Shown here: in pieces, positions 23,313 through 34,650 of the stretch | Layout: the number at the start of each line of letters is the position of its first letter | Position numbering within the stretch: position 1 is the stretch's first letter | From: Jacaranda mimosifolia | Taxonomy: Eukaryota > Streptophyta > Magnoliopsida > Lamiales > Bignoniaceae | Direction: 5' to 3' | DNA: 64,000 nucleotides | Assembly (NCBI GenBank): GCA_018894105.1 | Contig: CM032125.1 | Coordinates: forward strand, 28,009,032 to 28,073,031 | Translations under genes and position numbers: made by a program | Notes under the pieces: model-generated | The model's database searches: none | Told to the model about the DNA's origin: nothing | Seen by the model: only the letters and a program-made list of their open reading frames with translations

Positions 23313-24111
23313 TAGGACTGTAAATGGATATTCAAAAATCTGTTTACCATTCACATATGTATCAATTTATACAAAATTTATCCGCATCCATTTAAAGCGG
23401 ACATTATCCGTATTAAATAGTAGATATCCGATTATAAATGGATACGGATATGGTAAATGCATATCTGATTCAAATATATATATTTGTTAAATAATATATT
23501 ATTTATATTCTTCAGTAAAACTCTCATAATCCATATATGTATAAATAAATTATAATTGAAGAATTGGGAAGAAAAAAGAATAAATTAAAAAAAATATTGT
23601 AATATAGAAAAAAAAATTGAAGAATAAAGTAATCAACATAATTATTGTTGGTTGACTTTATAATTAATATACTTAAATGCCACTATTATTAATGAGTACT
23701 AATAATCAATTATAAAATTAATTATTAATTAGAAAATATACTATTTGTTTGATTGCTTTTGTTTTAATGAAATTATATAGTTCATGCTATTAATTAAAAT
23801 ATGTATTTGTTATAGGTTCATAAATTTATGTATTTGGATGTTCGTAAATGGATATTTAAATAATTATCATAAAATATGAATATAAAATAATAATTCAAAT
23901 ACGAATAAGTTTAATAAAATATGAATGCGTCTAAATGATTATAATTAAATACGAATATATCCAAATTCGACCGATATTCGACGGATACGAATTTGAATTT
24001 CATTTTTAAATATATGTCAAATCCATATATGTATCCGAATATTCAAAATGTAAATGGATACAAATATGAAAACAATGTATCCGATCCGTTTAATATTCGT
24101 TGACATCCCTA
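23313..24111. mobile_element. hAT-type MITE with 8-bp target duplication
   Basis: Left end TAGGACTGTAAATGGATATT; right end in reverse TAGGGATGTCAACGAATATT. The flanking octamers are GGCACACA (23305-23312) and GGCACAGA (24112-24119), matching at seven of eight positions, as expected for hAT insertion. The interior is AT-rich with repeated aaatggatayr/tatccgatt phrases and no transposase. Confidence 0.75.
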
Positions 24112-24119
24112 GGCACAGA

Positions 24120-25600
24120 ATGATATTACAAAATGAAAAAAAAAAAAAAAAATTAACTGTCAAATGACAAGACTCATACCTTCAAGAAATGGTTGAAGTC
24201 TTCAAGTTTTAGTATGATTAAAATTTACAAACACTTTGGATAAAAAGCTATATTTTTCCTCCGAGCTTATTTTTATCATCCCTCCAACAATTTGAATGGC
24301 CTCTTTCCAATATATAAATATTTTTATTTTGAGAGAATTTATCACATTACCACAATTGATGATTGAACATAGTGAAAGGTAAATCAAAATCTTATTAATT
24401 GTTATACACTTCCATGTTAGAAAAGGATTAAAATGGAATGTTACAAATGATAATTTCACTACCTTAATGATTAAGTTGTTAAATATTGAATGATCTTTAA
24501 TAAAATTATTAATTAAAAATATGAAATTTAGAAGAATCTACCGACCTTTTGTCTTTCTTTATTCACATAAGCATTATATCAACTAGGAGTGTAGCAAAGC
24601 TTTTTAATTCACTTTTCATAAAATACTCTAAGCTTCTCCCACCAATCATAGTATCACGTTAATGACACCACTTGCTGTTTCCCCATTTCTCCATCTCTTT
24701 TTATCTTTATTCTTAATTTGTATTATTATTATTATTATTATTATTATACTAGTTATCTATATATGTTACTTTTATTTTAAATTATCACTCTTATTTTTTT
24801 AGGACATCCCAAAATATGTTTTCATTACTTAGAAGAATACTTTTTTCAAAAAAGTAAATATTACCAATTAAAATAACGATGTAGCGTTACTAATTTTAAA
24901 CATATAATAATGCAAATCATATAAATATTTTTATTGAACTTGAGCTTGGAATCGATCCAAACTTGAGCTTTAATATAAAGTGAGTTGAAGTCTTGCGAGA
25001 ACATTTGTAGATAAATATATATATGTCTATCATGCAAGTAATAAATATATTAAAATAATACTTAGAAAATATAACCCACATATTGAAGTAATTTTCAAAA
25101 TAAAGTTCATTTGTTCACTTATATATCACTTACTAAATAATGATTAATAATGTATAAGATACTTAAATACTTAGCTAATAATTAACAATACTTAAATTTC
25201 TTTTATATGAAAATAATTTTTATAAGAAATAATAAGTGATTTCTGGTGGAATATTGAAAAGTAATCTTTGCAACAAAAAACAAAAAACATGGTACATATC
25301 ACCATTGGCAAGAACCTTAGAGTATAGTCCCTCATATTCCAAACAATTAACAATATATCTTATATTCTTGACAATTGACACACTATAGTCCCCAATAGTT
25401 AGCACGGTAGATATATTAGAATTTTTAATAAAAATTTTATTGTCTTTAAATTGTTTGTGGATATGTGTTACTAATTGTTTGACAACTTAATTAAGCACAA
25501 CTTTGTCACTATTAAATTTGTTAAAATTATTATTGTAACAAAATAATTTTTTATCACTTAATATAACTACTCACGATTTTTACATTTTTACTTAATATAT
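24120..25600. other. Outer CACTA right arm, AT-rich, with (TTA)n
   Basis: No gene recognised. A (TTA)n microsatellite is at 24719-24748. The segment 25471-25515 (ttgtttgacaacttaattaa) resembles 13291-13335, placing related sequence on both sides of the nested insertions. Confidence 0.55.
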
Positions 25601-26159
25601 TGTGGCTAAGACACTAATATAACTTTCTTGAATTTCTTATAGTGGCAATTGACAAGCACAAATAAGCTAATTTTGCAGATTTTTTTTTTTTATACGAACA
25701 ACTAAATCTAATTCAATCCACCCTTGTTTCTTAAGACATATTAAAAAATTCCGCATAAATTTATGCCACCCTTGTTTACAATTATTGGGTCTTTAAACAT
25801 AGCCTAGAATTTGAATTGAGCCAAAATATAAAATTAAGAATATAGAGAAATATGGTCAAGTCAACCTAAATTTTTAAATGATATTAGGTTAAAGAATAAG
25901 AATAATTAGTAATAACTACATAAGGTGAAAATTGGAACATTATTAGGATGAAAATAGGTTAGGCTACTCGTCAGGGGCCTATGGCCTAGTTGACCTACCC
26001 TATTTCATAAAAATGTTAGGTTAAGGCTTAAAAAATAGCATTTTTAACTAAATAGGCTACATTTAAGCTCTTATAGAAGCTTGCAAAGACTAATAGGTCG
26101 GCTAGTTTATCCTTCTTCACATAAAAAGCACAATAATAATGATATAATATTAAATAACT

Positions 26160-28645
26160 TGTAACACCCCACTCAAGATAGTCCCTAAGCTGAGGTGCCA
26201 TCTAATTCAATCTTAAATTATAACCCACAAGATAGTCGATAGGCCCATGAGAAAAATTTCAAAATCATCAAAGACAACAATATGCTCCAACTTAAACAGA
26301 TTACCATAAAGACACTATATACATGCCATAAGTCGTCTAATATCATTCAACACAATATACAATGCCACAGATCATAATTTCAAACTTACTATATCACATC
26401 ATCTCCAAGTCAAAGCATAACGATTAGGTGAACCTATAAGCACATATAATCACATAATCTATTACAAAATAGATTCTCTAGTCCAAACCATAAGCTCATG
26501 TCCTTTTCTTAACCCGGCCTAGGAAGATTAAAGATTAATAGATAAGGGTAAGTCCAAAGGACTTAGTGAGGAAAAGTACAATAAGCAACAATGGGCCTGT
26601 TGAAGAATAGTAATTCAACCAAACATTGATTGGCATGATATTGCAAAGAAAAACTAATATGCCAGAATATAAATGTCATTAAATTCAAAGGACACAAGTA
26701 GGTATTAGTTCGGGAGTTGTTATCGTCAGCTGAATCGGCCCGGTCATCTCTCTGATCTAGTTGGGGAGACTTCGCCATTGGCTCATTTGGCCCGAAAATC
26801 AACCCAATCTAGGCTAGGAAAACTACACCATCCTTATAGCTCCTTAATCAGAGTACAAATAGAAACAAGCAAACCCAAGCATAATATGCAATCTAAATAA
26901 TCCAAACATAACATGCATATTAGAATTTCCTTATTCCCCTTTCATAGCACAAGATTCCAAGCATGACAGCTCGGCAGTAATCATAGTCCAAGCATTATAG
27001 CTTGGTAGCACAAGTAATCTAAGCATGATAGCTCAGTAGGCACTCAGCCCAATATGTCTCCGTACATATATCATGTATTAATAAATGGGTTTCTGACAAG
27101 GCTACACAAATGCTGTATGAGATAAATCAAATGAGCTGGCAAGGCAACAAATAACAACACAAAATGATTCAAGTAAGTTGATAAGGAAAATCAGCAATAT
27201 ACGGAACAAATTCAGATAAGCCAACAAGAGATAAGCAGAATGAATTCAAACCGAACAATATTAGATAAGACAACAAAAGTTCTTGGCGCCAGAACAAGAA
27301 TGATCAACTTAACAAAATCAAAATCAAGGAAATAGACCCTCACAGGGGTATACAAAATAATTAATAGATAACAATCAAAGAGTTCAAACAATCCAAGAAT
27401 GCAAATAATCAAGAGTTAATTACTTCCGAGAAGAAAGACAAGCTTAACCCTCACAGGGGTATCTAGACAATAATTGATAGGCGTACATAAGACAGTTATC
27501 AAATTCGCAGAACCTGATAGGGTGTTAGATCAAATGATAGACAGGTGTATAAAAGATAAATACCAAAATGGTAGACCCTCACCTAAATAGCCTAAAAAAT
27601 TCTATCAAAGTCCATTGGCCTGTGGGACCTAACTCATCGTCACCTAACCAAAAGAACTAATTTACTGTCAACATCTTTGTTTTGACCCTATAATCACAAT
27701 TATATGGATAGCAATCTAAAATCAATTTTCATTCAGTCAATACGATATTTTAAGGTCTAATTTCGACATTATCAACATGGAATATGCTAGTTACACTATT
27801 AACACTAAAATACTCACGAGGTTCATATTTATTCCGATAAAGGGATATAATCAGATCCTTAAATTATATAATTAAGCTTACAATGTTACACAAAGTTGAC
27901 AATAATAGTCCAACTATGTTTAATAACCCAATTTTGTCACTTATGTCTCAAATCCACAAAATTAGTGTTTTATCACCTAATTAGATTAATTAACCAAGAT
28001 TACCACATAATATAATAAATCGGGGTCCACCATGCATTTATATATCCATGCATGTCCCTATTCTTGACTCCAATAGATGTCTTCCATTTATATTCTTTCA
28101 TTTGCACTTCTAAATACAAGAAATAGTAAGAAATAACAATACAAGGTATTAAGCCCTAATTCCAACTCTTTCTCTAAGATCTTCTTATAGAAATTCCAAA
28201 ATCACAAACTAATGCCACATATACGATCAATGCAATGAGGCGAAGAAACTACCTCAGCGCCACCACTGTTGTGCACTGTCATTGGAGTTGGTCACCACCA
28301 CCACTGTTGATGCGTCTCGATGAGAGCAACCAAACGCCTTAGTCAATTTCTCCAATCACCACCAAATTGCATGTCAATTAGAGCTTCAAAGTTATTGCAC
28401 CACAACCTCTACCGCCACCGACAGTCCAAACCAGAAATCAAAGGTATCTAAACACTCTCCAAGTTGAGCTCTACAAAACCTTTACCCTAGAACGAAGATT
28501 TCGCTATCGATGACACCGCAACCACCACCTCCACCACAATCAAGACTTTTAGCTCAAATTTTAGCCACTACAGTGGTTAGTTTTGCAAAATTTTGGTATC
28601 GTCAGGTTCCTTGTGCTAAGAACAGTGAAATAGTGTATAATGTGA
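26160..28645 (-). repeat. 3' LTR of the gypsy element, truncated
   Basis: Co-linear with 30071-30788 plus 34659-36410 of the partner LTR. For example ggtaagtccaaaggacttag and the caaccaccacctccaccaca stretch at 28515 match 36289. Similarity stops after gtataatgtgat at 28645, where the partner LTR continues for about 350 more bases, so a deletion removed the LTR start together with most of the interior. Confidence 0.75.
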
Positions 28646-28663
28646 TCACTAATCCTTTCAAAT

Positions 28664-28679
28664 TTCGTAAGCTTACGAA
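28664..28679. other. 16-bp perfect palindrome
   Basis: TTCGTAAGCTTACGAA, immediately next to the deletion junction between the truncated 3' LTR and the leftover internal region, followed by a purine-rich run (aagaaaagaaaaacaaag). Significance unknown. Confidence 0.9.
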
Positions 28680-28979
28680 GAAGAAAAGAAAAACAAAGAA
28701 GAAAAAGAAAAGATAAGTTTAACAAAATTAAATAACTTGTATTAGTAAAAATCTAATCGTCTAATATCTGAAGATAAAATTCATTTATATACTGACTCAG
28801 CATTAGCAGAGTTCTAGTAGTATATACAGAGTCAAAATTTTAAAATTAGTTAACTAGTTGTACTCCTAGTCTTAACCAAAATGACAAGGTGGTATATGGG
28901 TATCACCTTATGCATTTAGGCAACCTCAGCCGATACTATTCAACCTAATGGTCAAGAGCTACTACTATATCTATATACA

Positions 28980-29759
28980 TATCTATCGGCATATCTATAG
29001 TCACCAAGTTATCTGACTCTGATCCTTTACATCGGTGATGACAGACTCTGTATCCTCATCATCCTCAATCATTTCCATATCCTCATCATCGTTATCCTTC
29101 TCAAACACCTAGAGCTCGTCATCCATGCCAACCTCTAATAGTGCCTCAACTAGGGGCTCTTGAATAGGATTCTCCTCAGAATCCTCCTCAATGTCATTCT
29201 CTGTATCCTCTTCAGGACCCTCTGCAGGTAACTCTACAGGGTCTCTATTAGGTATCTCCTCAATCCTAACGCCCTATCCGTGCCCTGGCTCAGATGAGGG
29301 GCGAACCATGGATGGTTCTACCTCTGTGTCAATCCTTAATCTGAACTGATCTATGGCACTGTCACTGTGCCATCATCCTCTTAACCTTATACATAACTAT
29401 GTGGATTATATCAACTATCCTTCTATGATTAGATTCCAACATTCAAAAATCCTCTTCTATCTGTGCTCGTACTATGCGGAGCCCCTTTACCTAAGTGGTT
29501 GCTATCCTTACACATTTCTCTTTTCTCTCTCCACACTCTCCATCAATCTATCTACCATATAGCTTTTTATCTCGAGTACTATTTCAAGTGACATAATTCT
29601 GCTCTTCTGTCCTTTAGAGCCTCATGCATGTCATTCATGTTGTTGGCACCATTCCAAGAGATGTGCCTTTTCTTTCTTTAGAACCTTGATCTTTTCTTTC
29701 AAGTATTCCATGCTCTCTTCATTCATAGATTTCTTCCCCTTTTTATGCTCTCCTGCCAT
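28980..29759 (-). pseudogene. Decayed extra 5' ORF of the gypsy element (coiled coil plus acidic tail)
   Basis: Reading leftwards from an ATG at 29759, broken frames give a Lys/Glu-rich start (MNEESMEYLKEKIKVLKKEK). Next come MESVEREKR and VRAQIEEDF, then RRIVDIIHIV and KRMMAQ, and finally a strongly acidic stretch (29041-29240, Glu/Asp codons on the minus strand). The order matches the ORF at 48482-49315, where MKDVERKERR, REHMEETFKLLE, MRIHEMIHLK and RGMMAH occur in the same sequence. It sits about 300 bases past the primer binding site, where gag would be expected to follow. Stops and frameshifts make it non-functional. Role unknown. Confidence 0.65.
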
Positions 29760-30054
29760 CCTACAATACATAAACTTATTTTGTTAATATCAAACTAATC
29801 AAACTCATCTTTAATTCCCTGAATCACAAATAAACTTCCCAATATACATAGAATATCCAAAATTCAGCTCAATTTAGAGTCCAGTGCTCGATTTTCAAAA
29901 GTGAAGATTACAGTTCGGTTGGCCATCCCAATTATAATTTCTTACCTTCTAGTGTCGAACATTATAGCCAATGGTTTATATCGTTACTAAACTAAACAGA
30001 AGGCTAATTGTAAGTCCCAATAATATACAATGCCTAAGTCATTGTCAAACCAAT

Positions 30055-30066
30055 GCTATGATACCA
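30055..30066 (-). other. Primer binding site (tRNA-Met type)
   Basis: GCTATGATACCA is the reverse complement of TGGTATCATAGC, 11 of 12 bases identical to the usual initiator-Met primer site. It lies four bases from the inner LTR end at 30071. It fixes the element on the minus strand. Confidence 0.85.
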
Positions 30067-30788
30067 CCACTATAACACTCCACTTAGGATAGTCCCTAAG
30101 CTGAGATGTCACCTAATTCAATCTTAAATAATAATCTACAAGATAGTTGATAGACCCATAAGAAAATTTTCAAAATCATCAAAGACAACAACATGCTCCA
30201 ATTTAAATAGATTACCACAAAGGTACTATATACATGCCATAAGTTGTCTAATATCATTCAACACAATATATACATGCCGCAGATCTTAATTTTAAACTTA
30301 ACATATCACATCATTTCTAAGTCAAAGCATAATGATCAGGTGAACCTACAAACACATATAATCACCTAATCTATTACAAAATAGATTCTTCAGTCCAAGC
30401 TATAAGCTTAAGTCTTTCTCTTAACCCTACCTGGGAAGATTAATATTAACAGAAAAGGATAAGTTCAAAGGACTTAGTGAAAGTACAACAAGCAACAACG
30501 GATCTGTCGAAGAACAATTATTCAACCAAATATTAACTAGCATGATATTGTAAAGAAAATACAAATATGCCAAAACATAAACATCATATAATTCAAAGGT
30601 CATAATTAGGTACTAGTTTGGAAGTTGTTACCATTGGCTAAATTGGCTAGTCATATCTTCGATCAATTCGAAAGACTTTGCCATTGGCTCGTTCGGTCTG
30701 AACATCAACCTGATCTAGGCCAGAAAAACTACACCGTCCTTATTGCTCCTTGATTAGAGTATGAATAGGAGTAAGCAAACCAAAGCAC

Positions 30789-33700
30789 TAGGCCTGTAAA
30801 TGAGTAGTGTATCCACCATACCCATACCCATACCCTAAAATACCTAAAAGGATGAGACCCTAACCCTATCATTCACTAAAATACCTAAAAGGATAAGATC
30901 CTAATCCTATCCTACCCTATCTAATTCAAGACCCATTGGGTCTAGTTTATTGGACTTCTGTTTTTAATGTATATATTTATTTTCTCAATATATGCTAAAA
31001 ATATTATTTGGCATACGATACCAAAAAATAATTTTTTTAATATTTAATTTAATTTAATCATTAAATTTAAATTATTTAATATTAAACTTTTTGCTAATTA
31101 AATTAACTATTTTGTTGATATAATAGTTAAACTTTATTAATATAATTAACAATTAAACTTTTTTCTATTTAAATTAAAATAAATAAAAAACAATTAATAA
31201 AAGTAGTTTAAAAGCAAAAACTTTTTTCTATATTTAATTTTATAAAAACAGTCAATTTCTATATTAATAAATTTTATTCATTAACAAAATTAATTTTATT
31301 AACTGCTTTTATAAAAATTATTTATTCCACTATTAATTTTAATATTATTAATTTTATTAATGAAAAATGTTCAACTGTTGCTATTGCTATTCCATTTTTT
31401 TAAAGAAAAATTGTTATCCTATATATTAACTTTATTGATTTTATTAATTTAGTTTAATTTTTAATGAAGAAAATTATTTGGTTATTACTGTTCATTCATA
31501 TATTTGTAATTTTTATATATAAAAAGTTTATCATTAATATAAATTTGATTTGTGTATAAATAATTTTTAGGTTCACACATTAAATTTAAGTATAAATTAA
31601 TGGGTAATTTTTAGGTATGAGTACATGGGTAATTTATGGATACAGACCATATCCATACCCATTACACTATCTTTAATAAATATGGGTATGGGTAATAACA
31701 TTTTGAGCCTGGTAGGGCGTTACTCTACCCATTTACTGTAGTACCCCCTCTCGGGACAGCACGCAAGCTGAGGCACCACCAATTTAATCTTAAATACAAT
31801 TCAAATAATAACTAGGAAACCTGTAATTTAACCATCTCAAAGGAGAACAAGACATCCTAGCTTGAAATAACATTTCATAGAGCAAAATATATACATATCA
31901 AGTGACTTAAGTTCCATACATATCCATAACATTCTTTAGGTAATTATCTTGATTAGATGTTGACTATATACACAACCATGATACCTAATCTATCACAAGA
32001 TAACATCCAAACCCAAGGCATGAACTCTAGCTTCTCACTCAGTCCTGCCTGGAAAATAAATAACAAGGGAGGGTAAGTCCTAAGGACTTAGTGAGGGAAA
32101 ACAAATAATAAGATTTAAAAGGAAAGTTAATGAGGTACAACTATTGATGAACAACTAAATAACAACAAGAAAGAAAATAACAGACAATAATTAAAGACAA
32201 TTCTATAACAATAAGAGTTCCAACATAAATCAACATTGTACTGGGTACATATGATATCAATTTAATAGACTGTATAGATGCTAGTACCGGACATTAGTAT
32301 AGTAGGAATAATACTTCCTTATTGCTCCATTACTTGAGCACTCAGCTCGGCCAGGTAATTAACTTGTTTTATGGCATGGTCGACAGCATGCCTAATCCTA
32401 ACACTCATAGTTAGCTAATTGTAAGTTAGGATTTTCGGTGGGTTCTAGCCAGAAAGACTTGTGTTCATCGGTCTGTTCCGCCCGGCCGTCTTTCAGACTT
32501 AGTTCCTGGGCACATATGGCGTCCCTCTGGGTGGAAACAACCCATGGCGACCTATAAGTTGAAAAGATATAATATCAACAGATAAAATTTTAACCTTTAG
32601 ACAATAGCATGAATATAATGAGATACAATTTGAACATCAATACACTGGCCAGCAAGGTCACTTTGGAATAATATTCTAAGTATTCTGTTGGAATTAGCAC
32701 TCGATCGATACAACTGATAATCAAGTATGCCGTCAAAGCCAAATAACTGATATATAGAATGAACTTAAATGTACCGACAAGATTTCTTGAACAATCAACA
32801 TGATAGGAATAAATAAGTAATACGAGATCAGCTGGCAAGGCTGAGGGGGTACAAGGAACAAATTCAAATTATATGATAAAAGTTCTGGTCACCATAACAA
32901 ACAAAAATTGAAATTTATAACAAACGATAACCCTCATAAGGGCGTTCATATCAGATAACAGATAACAATTCGAATTCAAACGATTTATAGATTTCAAACA
33001 AATCAGAGTATGGTATCAAAATAGAAACAAAACATATATAAGAAACCCACATGGGGTTTTATCACAAAATAGATAGTATGAGAAGTGTCAGATTGGCAGA
33101 CCCTTACCTCTTGTAGTTTCAGCAAAAACAAATCTTAGCTCGCAATCTACTGATCGCCAGGACCCACTTCTTCTTCACCTAATCAGAGTAATAATCCTAT
33201 AGTCAAAATTCCTATTCAACACTAAGCCTTCTAGAATTGCATCAAGCATTCTAACATTATTAATTTATCAATCAACATGATGATATAGGTTCAATAGGTG
33301 CTCTCTGCACAATCATCCCAATATCAACTATTCCTAAATTAGTCACGATAGTCTATATGGGTTCCAAAATAGCATGATCTCAATCTAAATTACTAGCTCA
33401 TAATAACAAAATCTTAATCTATACAAAATAGTCCAATTCCTGCATAATTAATCATAATCAAATGCCACTTAGTCTCACATTACATAATCCTTAATCAATA
33501 TTTATTAATTCCCAATTTTGGCATTTAGCATGACATGTCTGGGTCCACAAATTTAGTATTTCTCCTTGTATGGGAATTATACACACACACATATATAGAT
33601 ATATATACCAATCTTTCCAACATTCTCATTTTTGGCATAAATACAAGCTAAATTAGGAAAGTACAACATATACATTATATATAACAAGGTACAACCCAAT

Positions 33701-34650
33701 TAAAGCTTAATTCTTAACCCTGTATTACCCAAATTTCTTATCTAGGCCTTGGAATCACAAGCCAAGAGCACTACTGCAATTGTCGAACGAAGAGAAGAAA
33801 CTGGTTTGGGGCCGCCGGAGTACTGTCGTCTGTCGCTGTCGGAAAATATTGTGGTTACCACCAAAATTTTCCTCTCAAGCTCCTAAATCCAACCCCAAAA
33901 TTAGTTTCTAATTCCTCAGCCTGCACCATCCTCAATGGGGCTCAAAATCCACCAAATGGGTTTCCTCGCCGCCGCCTATTGCTCTCCGATTTCTATTGCT
34001 GCTGCTGCACCAATGTCTCATGCAAGCACACCATCACGATCCTCTTTCTTAGCTCTTCGCAACTATAGCCTTAGAATTGAATTTGACCACCGAAAAACCA
34101 CAAGCCTGCCATCCCACCATGGATCTCTCTCGATCTTTCTCACGGTAACTCACCGGAATGGGTTCAACTGGGTATGGTGGTGTTGCCGTGGAGCTAGTGA
34201 GGAAGAAAAGAAGATGGTTGGTTTGGTTAGTGAAATTAGATGCTGGTGGAAGCTCGCTGTGGAAGGATTGATGGACTCAGTTGAGAGAATAAAGGAAGAA
34301 TAAAATGAAGAAGAAAAAGAAGAATTGAAATTTTATAGAATCTAATTTTTAATAATTATAATTTAGTCCTTAGTCTATTTTAAGTTAAATCAATTAAGTC
34401 CTTAAGTAATTAAAATAGCATATAGGTCCTAGTTGACTAGAAAAATACCATGCAAGCCCCTGAGCTTATAAAAATGGCCTAAATCAAGTCTTCTCAAATT
34501 GCAATCCAACCGCAAAACTTTCCAATTTCTTGCAATTGAATCCTTTTTATTATTTTTTTGTGCCCTAAAATCCAATCAATAATTCTCTTGATTTCTAAAT
34601 CCTAATTTCCGAAAATACTGAATTTCAGGAGTGTTACAATTTATAGGCCT
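30789..34650. mobile_element. hAT-like MITE inserted in the gypsy LTR, itself split by a solo LTR
   Basis: Left terminus TAGGCCTGTAAATG (30789), right terminus in reverse AGGCCTATAAAT (34650). Flanking octamers are CAAAGCAC (30781-30788) and ACAAGCAC (34651-34658). The sister LTR has an uninterrupted ccaagcataatatg at about 26875, the empty site. The interior holds many tatgggtatgg/ccatacccata phrases near the ends and AT-rich filler. The MITE proper is about 960 bp. Confidence 0.75.
31737..34638 (-). mobile_element. Solo LTR of a related gypsy element, innermost insertion
   Basis: Starts TGTAGTACCCCC and ends GGAGTGTTACA, 2902 bp. Flanks ATTTAC (31731-31736) and ATTTAT (34639-34644) look like a target duplication with one change. 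The phrase gggtaagtcctaaggactta near 32071 and the gatcgccaggacccacttct region place it in the same LTR family as 8934 and 26160. An open frame at 33935-34303 is antisense to the LTR and has no family resemblance. Confidence 0.75.

Larger units (their letters stand above)
8717..25644. mobile_element. Outer CACTA (En/Spm-like) transposon, heavily nested, no transposase seen
   Basis: Left end CACTACAAAAAATC at 8717. The right end, read in reverse, is CACTATAAGAAATTC ending at 25644. The three bases outside each end are both GCA (8714-8716 and 25645-25647), the 3-bp target duplication expected of CACTA elements. Subterminal sequence on both sides contains TAACAATA/GTGACAATAAT-like motifs. Once the gypsy solo LTR (8934-13233) and the inner CACTA (15176-22695) are removed, about 5 kb remains. 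No transposase ORF was found. Pairing of these ends rests on termini and a 3-base duplication, so it is probable rather than certain. Confidence 0.5.

Noticed and set aside
23032..23490. Open frame of 152 codons on the plus strand, the longest outside clear transposon genes apart from the extra ORF and pol pieces
   Set aside because: AT-rich composition, no domain resemblance, and it runs across the boundary of the hAT MITE at 23313.
33935..34303. 122-codon open frame with an Ala-rich start resembling a transit peptide
   Set aside because: Lies inside a gypsy solo LTR, antisense to it; no family resemblance.
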